A DNA stretch of 64,000 nt from Thalassotalea_E sp964620605 (lineage in GTDB: Bacteria > Pseudomonadota > Gammaproteobacteria > Enterobacterales > Alteromonadaceae): assembly GCA_964620605.1 (NCBI GenBank), contig CAZUHQ010000006.1, positions 14,415 through 78,414 of the forward strand, written 5' to 3'. Each line of letters opens with the position of its first letter. Position 1 is the stretch's first letter. Below the pieces are notes generated by a model that searched no databases, was not told the origin of the DNA, and saw only the letters and a list, made by a program, of their open reading frames with translations. Shown here one piece after another: positions 50,717 to 59,597 of this stretch. The position numbers and the translations under genes were made by a program.

Positions 50717-52147
50717 ATGCTGTTTAAGAACTTATCGATAAAAACCTTAACCTTATTGGGTTTTAGCTTGGTATTGCTGCCCTTGATTATTGCATTGATG
50801 TATAGCGCCAGTCAGGTCAATCTGCTTGCCCAACAAGGTAGCCAGGCTATTTTTAAGGTTGCAGAACTGGTAGAAACCAATCGCCAGCTCAGCGCTACTG
50901 CCAATAAAATGCAGCGCTACGCTAGTCAATATCTGGTATTACAGGAAGCAGAATTATTTGCCTTATATCAACAAAACCATAAAGAATTCCTCCACTTGCT
51001 GACTAATAAAATCGCCCATTATCCAAATGTTGAACTGAAAGAATTACGCAGTCAGCTCCTAGATAATGCGACGAAAATCGATACCCTGTTGGCAACTATC
51101 ACCAACCAACAACACACGCTACACCCCCTGGAACAAAGCTTTAAAACTCTGACTCAGAACATCCAACAGCTTGAACAGTTAAGTGAGCAGTTAATTACCA
51201 GGCAAGTCAATAAAATGCAAAGCTCGGCAGATAAAACCACCACCACTATTTGGCAAAGTCTGGTGATTATCCCTTTCTCCGTATTGCTTGCGGTGATTTT
51301 TGGCTTATTGATTTTAAGGCCGCTAAGAGAGCTTTCCAGTAAGATCAAACAATTGGAACAGGGACGATTTGAGCAAAAAATTAGCTTTCACGGGACAAAA
51401 GAAATCAAGGAAATTGCCGATGCCCTTGAGCTAATGCGCAGTCGGCTACACAGTTTAGAGCTACAAAAATCCAGCTTTATTCGTCATATTTCCCATGAGT
51501 TAAAAACCCCGCTGGCGGCGATTCGTGAAGGCACTGAACTGCTCTATGACAACAGTGTCGGTCGCCTAAATGCCGAACAGCAAGAAGTCACCAACATTAT
51601 CAAACTCAGCGTTTCAAGGTTGCAGCAACTGATTGAAGATTTGCTGGACTTTAATATCGTACTCGACTCCACCAGTTTGCAAGATGCCGAACAAGTTGAA
51701 CTTAACAGCCTGGTTAACCAATGCCTGACACTCAGGCAACTGGATATTCAAAGTAAACACTTGGTGGTTAATTCTGATTGCCCGCCAATTAACCTGAAAA
51801 CCAACAGCAAGCAGCTTTCGGTGATCCTGGATAACTTGCTGTCAAACGCCATTAAATATTCCCCTGACGCAGGTACGATAGCCATCAGGGTGCAAATCCA
51901 ACAGCAACAGGTAATACTGTCAATTTCAGACCAGGGGCCAGGGATTGCGCCAGAGCTGCAAGAAAAAGTATTTGAGGCTTTCTACCACGGTACTTCGCCG
52001 GAGCAATTCACAATAAAAAGCAGCGGCCTTGGCTTAACGATAGTCAAAGAGCTGCTCCTTAGGCTAAACGGTGATATTAGTCTACACAACAAAACAGCAC
52101 CCGAGCACGGCTTAACGATTCAGTTAAGCTTACCCGTTAACCGTTAA
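50717..52147 (+). CDS. glrK: Sensor histidine kinase GlrK (QseE-like)
   Basis: About 476 residues. One transmembrane helix near the start (TLTLLGFSLVLLPLIIALMY), a periplasmic helical sensor, a second helix (LVIIPFSVLLAVIFGLLIL), then HAMP, the HisKA box SSFIRHISHELKTPLAAIRE with the phosphorylated histidine, and HATPase motifs NLLSNAIKYSP, SDQGPGIAPE and SSGLGLTIVKELL. Followed by a QseG-like lipoprotein and the sigma-54 response regulator, exactly the glrK-qseG-glrR order of E. coli. The frame can also begin at a GTG at 50672; neither start has a good ribosome site, so the N-terminus is uncertain. Confidence 0.88.
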   Translation: MLFKNLSIKTLTLLGFSLVLLPLIIALMYSASQVNLLAQQGSQAIFKVAELVETNRQLSATANKMQRYASQYLVLQEAELFALYQQNHKEFLHLLTNKIAHYPNVELKELRSQLLDNATKIDTLLATITNQQHTLHPLEQSFKTLTQNIQQLEQLSEQLITRQVNKMQSSADKTTTTIWQSLVIIPFSVLLAVIFGLLILRPLRELSSKIKQLEQGRFEQKISFHGTKEIKEIADALELMRSRLHSLELQKSSFIRHISHELKTPLAAIREGTELLYDNSVGRLNAEQQEVTNIIKLSVSRLQQLIEDLLDFNIVLDSTSLQDAEQVELNSLVNQCLTLRQLDIQSKHLVVNSDCPPINLKTNSKQLSVILDNLLSNAIKYSPDAGTIAIRVQIQQQQVILSISDQGPGIAPELQEKVFEAFYHGTSPEQFTIKSSGLGLTIVKELLLRLNGDISLHNKTAPEHGLTIQLSLPVNR

Positions 52148-52162
52148 ACAAATATAACTGAT

Positions 52163-52708
52163 ATGAAACTTATTATCTTTAACAAAGTAAACACCGCGAA
52201 ACGGCTATTGAAATTACTGGTTATAAGCGCCTTGTTAACCGGCTGCCAACTGACAGCATCAGCTCCTGAAAACAATATCGCCAGTGATTATTACCTGTGG
52301 CTGAAAACCTTAAGCACCGAAGAATTGCGCCAGGAAGTGAGCCAGCAACAACAAAATTATCAGGCGGGCATTGAACAGGCCAAAGTGAATTTGATACTGC
52401 TGCACGCGATAGCCAATTCGCCTGTCTATAACCCTTATACCGCAAAAACCATGCTCAACAATTTTACCAGTGAGCGAGCCGCCCAACAGTTAAGCGCCAA
52501 TGATTTCGCGTTATTAAGTCTGTTAAGAGATCAGCTCAACCAGTACATTCTCACCGCCAATAAGCTGGTATTAAGCAAACAACAACATCAGGAAGATAGC
52601 AGCCAGCACCAGCAAGATATTGCAAAAAAACAGCAGGCGATTGACAAGTTGCAACAACAAATCCAGCAGCTCAAACAGATTGAGCTCACCATAGAAAACG
52701 AACAATGA
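52163..52708 (+). CDS. qseG: QseG-like outer membrane lipoprotein
   Basis: 181 residues. A lipoprotein signal, LLKLLVISALLTGCQL, has the lipobox LLTGC; the residue after cysteine is glutamine, consistent with outer-membrane sorting. The mature protein is helical, ending in a long Gln-rich coiled coil (KQQAIDKLQQQIQQLKQIEL). In E. coli QseG binds the periplasmic part of the GlrK/QseE kinase and affects its activity. The assignment rests on position between kinase and regulator plus the lipobox; the sequence itself is poorly conserved. Confidence 0.75.
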   Translation: MKLIIFNKVNTAKRLLKLLVISALLTGCQLTASAPENNIASDYYLWLKTLSTEELRQEVSQQQQNYQAGIEQAKVNLILLHAIANSPVYNPYTAKTMLNNFTSERAAQQLSANDFALLSLLRDQLNQYILTANKLVLSKQQHQEDSSQHQQDIAKKQQAIDKLQQQIQQLKQIELTIENEQ

Positions 52709-52718
52709 GTGCCTTGAG

Positions 52719-54104
52719 ATGACAGCATTATCAGAAAAACAGCAGATCTTAATTGTCGATGACGACCCAAGCCTGCTCAGGTTATTAACCATACGTTTAT
52801 CTGCCGCAGGTTATCAAGTCAGCTCGGCCAAAAATGCCAAGCAGGCACTCGGGATATTACAAACCTTGACCCCACAGCTAGTGATCAGCGACTTAAGAAT
52901 GGACGGCATGGATGGCATGGCGCTATTTGAAAAAATCCGGCTGTCACGCCCAAATCTGCCGGTGATCATTATGACCGCCCACGGCACGATTCCAGATGCG
53001 ATCAATGCCACCAAACAAGGGGTGTTCAGTTTTCTCACTAAGCCGTTCGAAAGCCAGGAGTTGCTGGATACAGTTGGGCAGGCGATTCGCCTACAGCCCG
53101 ATACCAACTTTGCCCAACACCAGGCGGATCACGAGCAATGGCGCGCCAGTATCGTTAGCCGCAGTAATAAAATGTCCGCCCTGTTACAGCAAGCCAAGCA
53201 AGTGGCGAAAAGTGACTTTAGCCTGCTGATTCAAAGTCAAAGCGGCACCGGAAAAGAATTATTGGCAAAAGCGATTCACCTGGCAAGCGAGCGCTGCGAT
53301 CAGCCTTTTACCGCGATTAACTGCGCCGCCATTCCCGAGCAGTTATTGGAGTCTGAACTTTTTGGCCATAAAAAAGGGGCGTTTACCGGTGCAGAAAAAA
53401 ATCATATCGGTTTATTTGAAGCCACTAATGGCGGCACCTTGTTTTTAGACGAAGTCGGCGACATGCCGATGAGTTTTCAGGTCAAGCTATTACGGGCATT
53501 GCAGGAAAAAGAAATTCGCCCGCTCGGCAGCACAGATTCGGTGAAAGTCGATGTCAGAATCATCTCCGCCACTCATCAGAACTTGCAAAAAGCAATAGTA
53601 GATCAAACCTTTAGAGAAGATCTTTACTATAGGTTAAATGTCGTCGAACTGGAACTGCCACCACTGGCCGAGCGCCGCGAAGACATTCCATTGTTAGCCC
53701 AGCATTTTTTACAGCAATCAAAAAAACAGGCAAGCCATAAAGTCAAAGGCTTTAGCAAGGAAGCGATGGAACTGTTAATCAGCGCGCCCTGGCCGGGAAA
53801 TATTCGACAATTACAAAATATCGTCGAGCAAAGCATAGCCCTGTCCAGTGAAGCTGTGATCAGCGAAGCGCAGATCCGCAACGCCCTGAGAGATAAAACC
53901 GCACAACTGCCATCATTTGCCGAAGCGCGCGATCACTTTGAACGCGATTATCTGGCGAAACTGTTAAATATTACCGCTGGTAATGTCTCTCAGGCAGCAA
54001 AAATTGCCCAGCGCAATCGGACAGAATTTTATAAACTGTTAAACAAACACCATTTAAATGCCGAAGCGTTTCGTGAAGAAAAAACGGAGCAGGAGCAAGG
54101 TTAA
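52719..54104 (+). CDS. glrR: Sigma-54-dependent response regulator GlrR (QseF)
   Basis: 461 residues. The receiver domain (about 8-120) has the acidic pair in LIVDDDPSLLRLL, the phosphorylated aspartate in LVISDLRMDGMDG and lysine in FLTKPFE. The AAA+ domain has Walker A SQSGTGKELLAKAI, the sigma-54 contact loop GAFTGAEKN, Walker B GGTLFLDEVGDM and the arginine finger region FREDLYYRLNVVELELPPL. The C-terminal Fis-type helix-turn-helix is around AGNVSQAAKIAQRNRTEFYK. GlrR activates sigma-54 promoters after phosphorylation by GlrK. A sigma-54 promoter with GlrR-like boxes lies just upstream of this operon, pointing the other way. Confidence 0.93.
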   Translation: MTALSEKQQILIVDDDPSLLRLLTIRLSAAGYQVSSAKNAKQALGILQTLTPQLVISDLRMDGMDGMALFEKIRLSRPNLPVIIMTAHGTIPDAINATKQGVFSFLTKPFESQELLDTVGQAIRLQPDTNFAQHQADHEQWRASIVSRSNKMSALLQQAKQVAKSDFSLLIQSQSGTGKELLAKAIHLASERCDQPFTAINCAAIPEQLLESELFGHKKGAFTGAEKNHIGLFEATNGGTLFLDEVGDMPMSFQVKLLRALQEKEIRPLGSTDSVKVDVRIISATHQNLQKAIVDQTFREDLYYRLNVVELELPPLAERREDIPLLAQHFLQQSKKQASHKVKGFSKEAMELLISAPWPGNIRQLQNIVEQSIALSSEAVISEAQIRNALRDKTAQLPSFAEARDHFERDYLAKLLNITAGNVSQAAKIAQRNRTEFYKLLNKHHLNAEAFREEKTEQEQG

Positions 54105-54106
54105 CC

Positions 54107-54451
54107 ATGTATGAAAATAAACACAAACCGTTAATCACCCGAAGATCCTTTGCCAAACGCCTGTTATGGCATGCCCTGGCGGCACTTTTATTAGTGGGGC
54201 TGACCTTAGCACTCGGCGTTATCGGCCATAGCTATTTTGCTAATATGAAACCCATCCCGGCTCTGGTGGCATCCGTGACCTTAAGCAGTGGGTTAGGGCT
54301 ATCAATTTTACCTGACTCCACTGCCGGACAACTATTTGCCAGCCTTTATGGCATTTTTTGTGGTTATATTTACCTTGCCACCAGCAGTATTATCCTGGCG
54401 CCGATCCTGCATCGCATCTTGCATAAGTTTCATCTGGCAGAGCCAAGCTAA
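54107..54451 (+). CDS. Small conserved membrane protein
   Basis: 114 residues with three hydrophobic segments: LLWHALAALLLVGLTLALGV, a middle weakly hydrophobic ALVASVTLSSGLGLSILPD, and FASLYGIFCGYIYLATSSII. It ends in APILHRILHKFHLAE, a tail shared by a widespread family of unnamed membrane proteins that resemble the pore part of two-helix ion channels but lack a clear selectivity filter. It begins 2 bases after the glrR stop with AAGG upstream, so it is probably the fourth gene of the glrK operon. Function unknown. Confidence 0.72.
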   Translation: MYENKHKPLITRRSFAKRLLWHALAALLLVGLTLALGVIGHSYFANMKPIPALVASVTLSSGLGLSILPDSTAGQLFASLYGIFCGYIYLATSSIILAPILHRILHKFHLAEPS

Positions 54452-54471
54452 CAAGTTACCGATATTGGGTA

Positions 54472-55458
54472 TCACTCATCCTGATAGCGCTGTTTGATTT
54501 CCAGAATCGCGTCCAGTTGTGCTTCAAACAGTTCCACCAGTTGCGGCTGAAAATGTTTGCCACTTTGTTCACGTAAAAGCGTCATGGTTTGTTCAATAGT
54601 CCAGGCTTTTTTATAGGGGCGGACACTGGTCAGGGCGTCAAAAACATCGGCGAGTGCTACTATGCGGCCTTCTATCGGAATCTCTTCACCCGCTAAACCG
54701 TAAGGATAACCCGAGCCGTCCCATTTCTCATGATGGGTTAAAGCGACGACTTTTGCCAAGCTTATCAGTTCAGAGTCATCACCACCTAAAATTTCTGCAC
54801 CGATTTGTGGATGCGTTTTCATCACTTCAAACTCTTGCTCGGTTAACTTGCCTGGTTTAAGTAAAATATCATCCGGAATACCGATTTTACCGATATCGTG
54901 CATTGGCGCAGTGTGTAATAACAGATTCGCGCGCTCTTCATTAAATCCATAGGCCAGTGCCAATATTTTCGAATAATGACTCATCCGCATAACATGCATG
55001 CCGGTTTCATTATCTTTAAATTCCGCAGCTCGCCCTAAGCGCTGGATCACTTGCAAACGCGTGATTTTTAACTCTTCAGCCTTGACCAGGGATAAATGAG
55101 TACGAATGCGTGCCTTGACCACAGCAGCAGAAATAGGCTTGGTAATATAGTCGACTGCGCCAAGTGCAAAGCCCTGTGCTTCATCGGTTTCATGACTGAG
55201 TGCGGTAACAAAAATCACTGGAATTGTCGAAGTTTCAACTTTGGCTTTTAGCTGACGACACACTTCCAGCCCGGTCATATCCGGCATCATAATATCTAGC
55301 AAGATCAAATTTGGCCGTTTTTTTATGACCAAACGCAGCGCTTCACCGCCGGTTTTGGCAAAGATCAGGCGATAATCCTGCTGCAATACCTGCTTTAACA
55401 CTCTTAAGTTTGCTGCTTCGTCGTCAACAATTAATAACTTTGGCCTGTTATCTTGCAT
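54472..55458 (-). CDS. HD-GYP domain response regulator (cyclic-di-GMP phosphodiesterase)
   Basis: About 328 residues from the ATG at 55458, which has AAAGGAG upstream. The receiver domain has LLIVDDEAANLRVLK, LILLDIMMPDMTGLE with the phosphoacceptor, and DYITKPI. The HD-GYP domain has HTAPMHDIGKIGIPD and the HHEKWDGSGYPYGL motif, with the metal-binding residues intact, so it should hydrolyse cyclic-di-GMP like RpfG. It directly follows the MHYT hybrid kinase, from which it probably receives phosphate through the kinase's Hpt domain. Confidence 0.92.
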   Translation of the reverse strand: MQDNRPKLLIVDDEAANLRVLKQVLQQDYRLIFAKTGGEALRLVIKKRPNLILLDIMMPDMTGLEVCRQLKAKVETSTIPVIFVTALSHETDEAQGFALGAVDYITKPISAAVVKARIRTHLSLVKAEELKITRLQVIQRLGRAAEFKDNETGMHVMRMSHYSKILALAYGFNEERANLLLHTAPMHDIGKIGIPDDILLKPGKLTEQEFEVMKTHPQIGAEILGGDDSELISLAKVVALTHHEKWDGSGYPYGLAGEEIPIEGRIVALADVFDALTSVRPYKKAWTIEQTMTLLREQSGKHFQPQLVELFEAQLDAILEIKQRYQDE

Positions 55459-55469
55459 TACACACTCCT

Positions 55470-58400
55470 TTAACAACCTGGTACCTGCTGCAAAACACGA
55501 TCAATAAGCTGCTCTGCCTGAACAAATTCAAATTCATGAAATGCCTGACAAATAGCATTAATTTCACCGTCGTACTCAGTACCAGTGTAACCGGCAATCA
55601 GGTTTAATGCCTGTTCATCTATTTCATTTTGCGCAGCAGTTTGCTTTAGTTGAGTTAACAACTTAACAAGTTCGGCCAGGTCAGGAGTATCTGACGACTC
55701 AGTTTCACGTTTGCTGTTAACTACCTGACTATCGTCAACATGGAGCTGAACTTGTCTAAAGGTGGCCTGTACTGCAGAAATCGTTTCACCGCTTTGTTCC
55801 GGATGGCTGTTTAACACGCTTTCAAGCCTGGCAAAATCACGCATTAATCTCACCAACGCAAGGTTGCCACACAGCCCTTTATATTTATGAGCCAAGGCTT
55901 TTAGCTCCTGCCAATTCTGCTGCTGGTAATACTGAGCTAACTGTTGTACAGCTCTAGTATTTAGAGTAATAAAACTCATAAGCTCCTGATAATAAATCTC
56001 TTTACTGCCCCACAATGCAATACCTTTTTTATCATCGATAAGCTTAGCGCCCGGTGCCGTTACCCGGTCATTGACGGTTAGCTCAATATCCAGTATCCGC
56101 GCTATTTCCGCCGACAGCAGATAGAGATCAACCGGCTTATTGGCAAAACCATCCATGCCGGCTTGCTTGGCGGCAATGCGATCTTCTTCCAACACACTGG
56201 CGGTAAATGCAATAATAGGCAAATATTGCAGATTGTCGGTCTGTTCAATTTTACGCCGCTGACGACAGGCAGTTAAGCCATCCATTACCGGCATTTGAAT
56301 GTCCATGATCACCAAGTCGATTTCTTGCTCTGCCGACATCCGGATCAGTGCCTGCTGACCATCCCGGGCGGTTAACACCTGGTGCCCTTCCCGCTCCAGC
56401 AGTACAGTTAATAAATCCAGGTTTTGCTGAATATCATCGACCACTAATATCGTCATAGCAGGCAAATGCACGGTTTGCTGCTGTTGCTCGAGCTCAATTT
56501 TTTTACTAGCGGCTAACGGCAATATAACCTTAAAGACACTGCCTTTATCCAGCTCACTGCTGACACTAATACTGCCGCCCATTAATTCAACTAACTGCTT
56601 ACTGATAGTGGTTCCTAAACCTGTACCACCAAAACGTCGGCTCATCGAAGCATCTGCCTGGGTAAAGGCTTCAAAAATGCTGGCCTGCTGAGTATCACTC
56701 ATACCGATGCCGGTATCCTCAATAACGAATTCCACTTGCTGATTGTTAATCGGGGTAACGACTAACTTAATATAGCCATTAAGAGTAAATTTCACCGCAT
56801 TGCTAATCAGGTTTGTCAGCACCTGACGAATACGTTCTGGCGAGCCAAAATAACTTTTCTCGAGTTTAGGTGAAACCTCAGCCGTTAGCTGCAGCCCCTT
56901 ATTTCTCGCCTGCAACCACAAGGTTGAAATAATTGCATCGACTTCCTGCACCAGAGAAAAATCCCTGAGCTCAAGTTCCAGCTTACCTTTATCCAGCTTG
57001 GCGCTGTCGAGCACATCGTTTAACAAATGTAATAATGATTTCGCGGAGTTATTGATGGTTTTTAAATGACGCTGCTGCTCGTTTGACATATGATCATCGA
57101 GTAAAATATCGCTAAAGCCGATAATGGCATTCATCGGGGTGCGAATTTCATGACTCATATTGGCCAAAAATGCCGCCCTGGCTGCAGCGGCCTGTTCCGC
57201 TTTCTCTTTTGCCTCTCGCAATGCCTGTTCCATTTCACGGCGCTCAGTAATGTCCATGATAAAGCCATCTAACCACACTTCTCCTGTTTGTTGATCTGTA
57301 ACATGAGTGCCCTGCTCCATCAGCCAGCGCACTTCACCGTCACGCCGAATTATGCGATATTCAAGATTAAAAGCGCCGCTATCACCAACGTTTTCCATGA
57401 TCCTTTGGTAATCGTCAGGGTGATATAATTCGCTAAAACTACGCTTTGGCTCAGGGATAACAAAATCTTGTGCCGGATAGCCGGTAATGTTTTCTACCGC
57501 CTCATTGATAAAGATCATCGGCCACTCAGGGGCATTTTTACAACGGTAAGCAATACCGGGAATATTGCTAATTAACGAGCGGAACTTTTCTTCGTTTTCC
57601 CTTAACACCCGTTCCATTTTTATCCTCGGCCGGATATCGGAAACAAAGGCGACATAAAAATCATCCCAATCCATTTTGACATGACCGATAGCTAAACGAA
57701 TGGCGACTCTATCACCATTTTTATGGGCAGCTTCCACTTCCCTGCCAGTGCCAATAATTTTTGCTTCGCCGGTTCTCTGATAGTGCTCCAGATAACCATC
57801 GTGTTCAGAGCGAAATGGCTCCGGCATTAACATTTTGACATTATTGCCAATTAACTCAGCTGCCGACCAGCCCAGTAATTGCTCTGTTGAACGGTTAACA
57901 CCTATGATTATCCCTTTGCTGTCGATGCTAACAATGCCGTCTACCGCAGTATCCATCATGGCACGCAATCGGCGTTCATTTTCCGATGCCTGTTGTGAAA
58001 TATCCTTATAGCGATAAATCAAATTAACCGCTAACACTAAACTGATAATAACGATAGTGGCGGTTGACACCCCTAAGGCTAGGTAGAGGGAAATTTCAGA
58101 AGATTGCTGGCTGATCTCCAGCCCTGGCGGTTTGACAAAACGTGCCGCCGCCATGCCGGTATAGTGCATGCCAGCAATGGCAAAACCCATCACTATGCTG
58201 GCACCGAGATTAATATGCCATTCTTTATAGCCCTTTTTCCAAAACGACACTAAGCCAAAACGGATCCACAATGACAACATAGCCAGCGTCACGGCAACCA
58301 CTATCGACAAGGCAAACATCCAGGGGTCATACCTTAATAACGGCGCCATCTCCATCGCCGCCATACCGGTATAGTGCATCGCGCCAATACCGGCACCGAC

Positions 58401-58790
58401 CAGCACGCCGCCAAGCAGCAAAGGAATAAAGCCCTGCCTGTGATTATTAATGTAAAACAGCGCGATCCAGGAGGCGCAAATGCCAGGTAACAGCGAAAAC
58501 AAGGTCAACAAACTGCCGTATGTAACGGGCGTGCAAAGATCAAATGCCAACATACCGATAAAATGCATGGTCCAGATGCCACCACCTAAGGCAATACTGC
58601 CAACCAGTAAAATCGTATGTTTACGCCCAAAAGTGAACTTTTTTGCGGCTTGAGAGGCCAATTGCAGCCCCATAAAAGCGGCAAACATCGCAATAAACAC
58701 CGACAGTGCCACCAGCCAGTAATTGTAATTGCCGTAGATCAGCAAACTATCAGGAGAAATAGTAAATTGGGCGATGATCCAGTCAAGCAT
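55470..58790 (-). CDS. MHYT-domain hybrid sensor histidine kinase with PAS, receiver and Hpt domains
   Basis: About 1106 residues. Seven transmembrane helices of the MHYT sensor carry the repeated motifs MHFIGM, MHYTGM and MHYTGM (about 90-220), thought to bind copper and sense a diatomic gas. Two PAS domains follow (GIVSIDSKGIIIGVNRSTEQ; IPGIAYRCKNAPEWPMIFIN). The kinase core has MSHEIRTPMNAIIGF, NLISNAVKFTL and FGGTGLGTTISKQL. A receiver domain (LVIMDIQMPVMDGL) and an Hpt domain with HKYKGLCGNLAL close the protein. All phosphorelay residues are visible. The frame runs up to 58853; neither that start nor the ATG at 58790 has a good ribosome site. It overlaps the HD-GYP leader. Confidence 0.9.
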   Translation of the reverse strand: MLDWIIAQFTISPDSLLIYGNYNYWLVALSVFIAMFAAFMGLQLASQAAKKFTFGRKHTILLVGSIALGGGIWTMHFIGMLAFDLCTPVTYGSLLTLFSLLPGICASWIALFYINNHRQGFIPLLLGGVLVGAGIGAMHYTGMAAMEMAPLLRYDPWMFALSIVVAVTLAMLSLWIRFGLVSFWKKGYKEWHINLGASIVMGFAIAGMHYTGMAAARFVKPPGLEISQQSSEISLYLALGVSTATIVIISLVLAVNLIYRYKDISQQASENERRLRAMMDTAVDGIVSIDSKGIIIGVNRSTEQLLGWSAAELIGNNVKMLMPEPFRSEHDGYLEHYQRTGEAKIIGTGREVEAAHKNGDRVAIRLAIGHVKMDWDDFYVAFVSDIRPRIKMERVLRENEEKFRSLISNIPGIAYRCKNAPEWPMIFINEAVENITGYPAQDFVIPEPKRSFSELYHPDDYQRIMENVGDSGAFNLEYRIIRRDGEVRWLMEQGTHVTDQQTGEVWLDGFIMDITERREMEQALREAKEKAEQAAAARAAFLANMSHEIRTPMNAIIGFSDILLDDHMSNEQQRHLKTINNSAKSLLHLLNDVLDSAKLDKGKLELELRDFSLVQEVDAIISTLWLQARNKGLQLTAEVSPKLEKSYFGSPERIRQVLTNLISNAVKFTLNGYIKLVVTPINNQQVEFVIEDTGIGMSDTQQASIFEAFTQADASMSRRFGGTGLGTTISKQLVELMGGSISVSSELDKGSVFKVILPLAASKKIELEQQQQTVHLPAMTILVVDDIQQNLDLLTVLLEREGHQVLTARDGQQALIRMSAEQEIDLVIMDIQMPVMDGLTACRQRRKIEQTDNLQYLPIIAFTASVLEEDRIAAKQAGMDGFANKPVDLYLLSAEIARILDIELTVNDRVTAPGAKLIDDKKGIALWGSKEIYYQELMSFITLNTRAVQQLAQYYQQQNWQELKALAHKYKGLCGNLALVRLMRDFARLESVLNSHPEQSGETISAVQATFRQVQLHVDDSQVVNSKRETESSDTPDLAELVKLLTQLKQTAAQNEIDEQALNLIAGYTGTEYDGEINAICQAFHEFEFVQAEQLIDRVLQQVPGC

Positions 58791-58895
58791 AGGCAAGGTG
58801 TTTAGCAGCGCTGAGATATAAAGAAAATAACATATCTCATCAGTATACGCCATGCGTGAGATTTATTAAAAATCAATTCATTAGGTGCGTTACTT

Positions 58896-59582
58896 TTAAA
58901 TAACACCAAGCTCCAGTGCTTTAAGTACCGCACGTGTTCTATCCCTGACTTGCAATTTAGCGAGAATAAAAGACACCCGGTTGCGAATAGTGCCAACCGA
59001 TCTGTGCAGCGCGTCGGCAATCTCAGCATTAGAATAACCGGCAGCCACCAGTCTTAATACTTGGAGTTCACCATTAGTGAGCGGTTCGAGTAATGTTGAT
59101 TCCTGTTTCTGCCCTGTTTGAATTTGCTCAGCTTGAATTTGCTCAGCTTGAGTTTGTTCAAACGGCTGGCGCGCCGTTATCTTGGTGGTAATCGCTGGCT
59201 GGATCCAGCTGTCTCCACGATGCACCGCATCAATTGCCGACATCAAGGCTTCCAGGCTGACATCTTTTCTTAAATAGCCTTTCGCGCCAAGCTTTAAACA
59301 TTTAAGTACCAACTCGTGTTCATCAAACGTGGTGAGAATAATAGTTGGCAACTGGCAGTTTTTCGCCTGCATCTGCTCAAGCACTTCAACCCCGGACATT
59401 TGCGGCATCCGGATATCCAGTAACAAAATATCAGGCTGATAGCAGCTAATGGCATCCAGTACACCAGTGCCGTCGTCAAGCTCTGCGACCACCTCCAGCT
59501 GCTCAGAAAGCTGTAATAAACTGCACAAGCCCTGACGCACCAGGTTTTGATCATCGACTAATAATAATTTTATTTTTGACAT
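58896..59582 (-). CDS. NarL/FixJ family response regulator
   Basis: 228 residues. The receiver has LLLVDDQNLVRQGLCSLL, LLLDIRMPQMSGVEVL with the phosphoacceptor and GYLRKDVS. The LuxR-type helix-turn-helix is ELQVLRLVAAGYSNAEIADA, then LHRSVGTIRNRVSFIL. The linker contains the repeat TQAEQIQAEQIQTGQ, encoded by a 15-bp tandem repeat around 59115-59160, which is unusual in length. It lies 15 bases after the kinase gene. Its likely targets include the double palindrome upstream of that kinase and the MipA gene. Confidence 0.92.
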   Translation of the reverse strand: MSKIKLLLVDDQNLVRQGLCSLLQLSEQLEVVAELDDGTGVLDAISCYQPDILLLDIRMPQMSGVEVLEQMQAKNCQLPTIILTTFDEHELVLKCLKLGAKGYLRKDVSLEALMSAIDAVHRGDSWIQPAITTKITARQPFEQTQAEQIQAEQIQTGQKQESTLLEPLTNGELQVLRLVAAGYSNAEIADALHRSVGTIRNRVSFILAKLQVRDRTRAVLKALELGVI

Positions 59583-59597
59583 AAGCCTACGTTGCTT

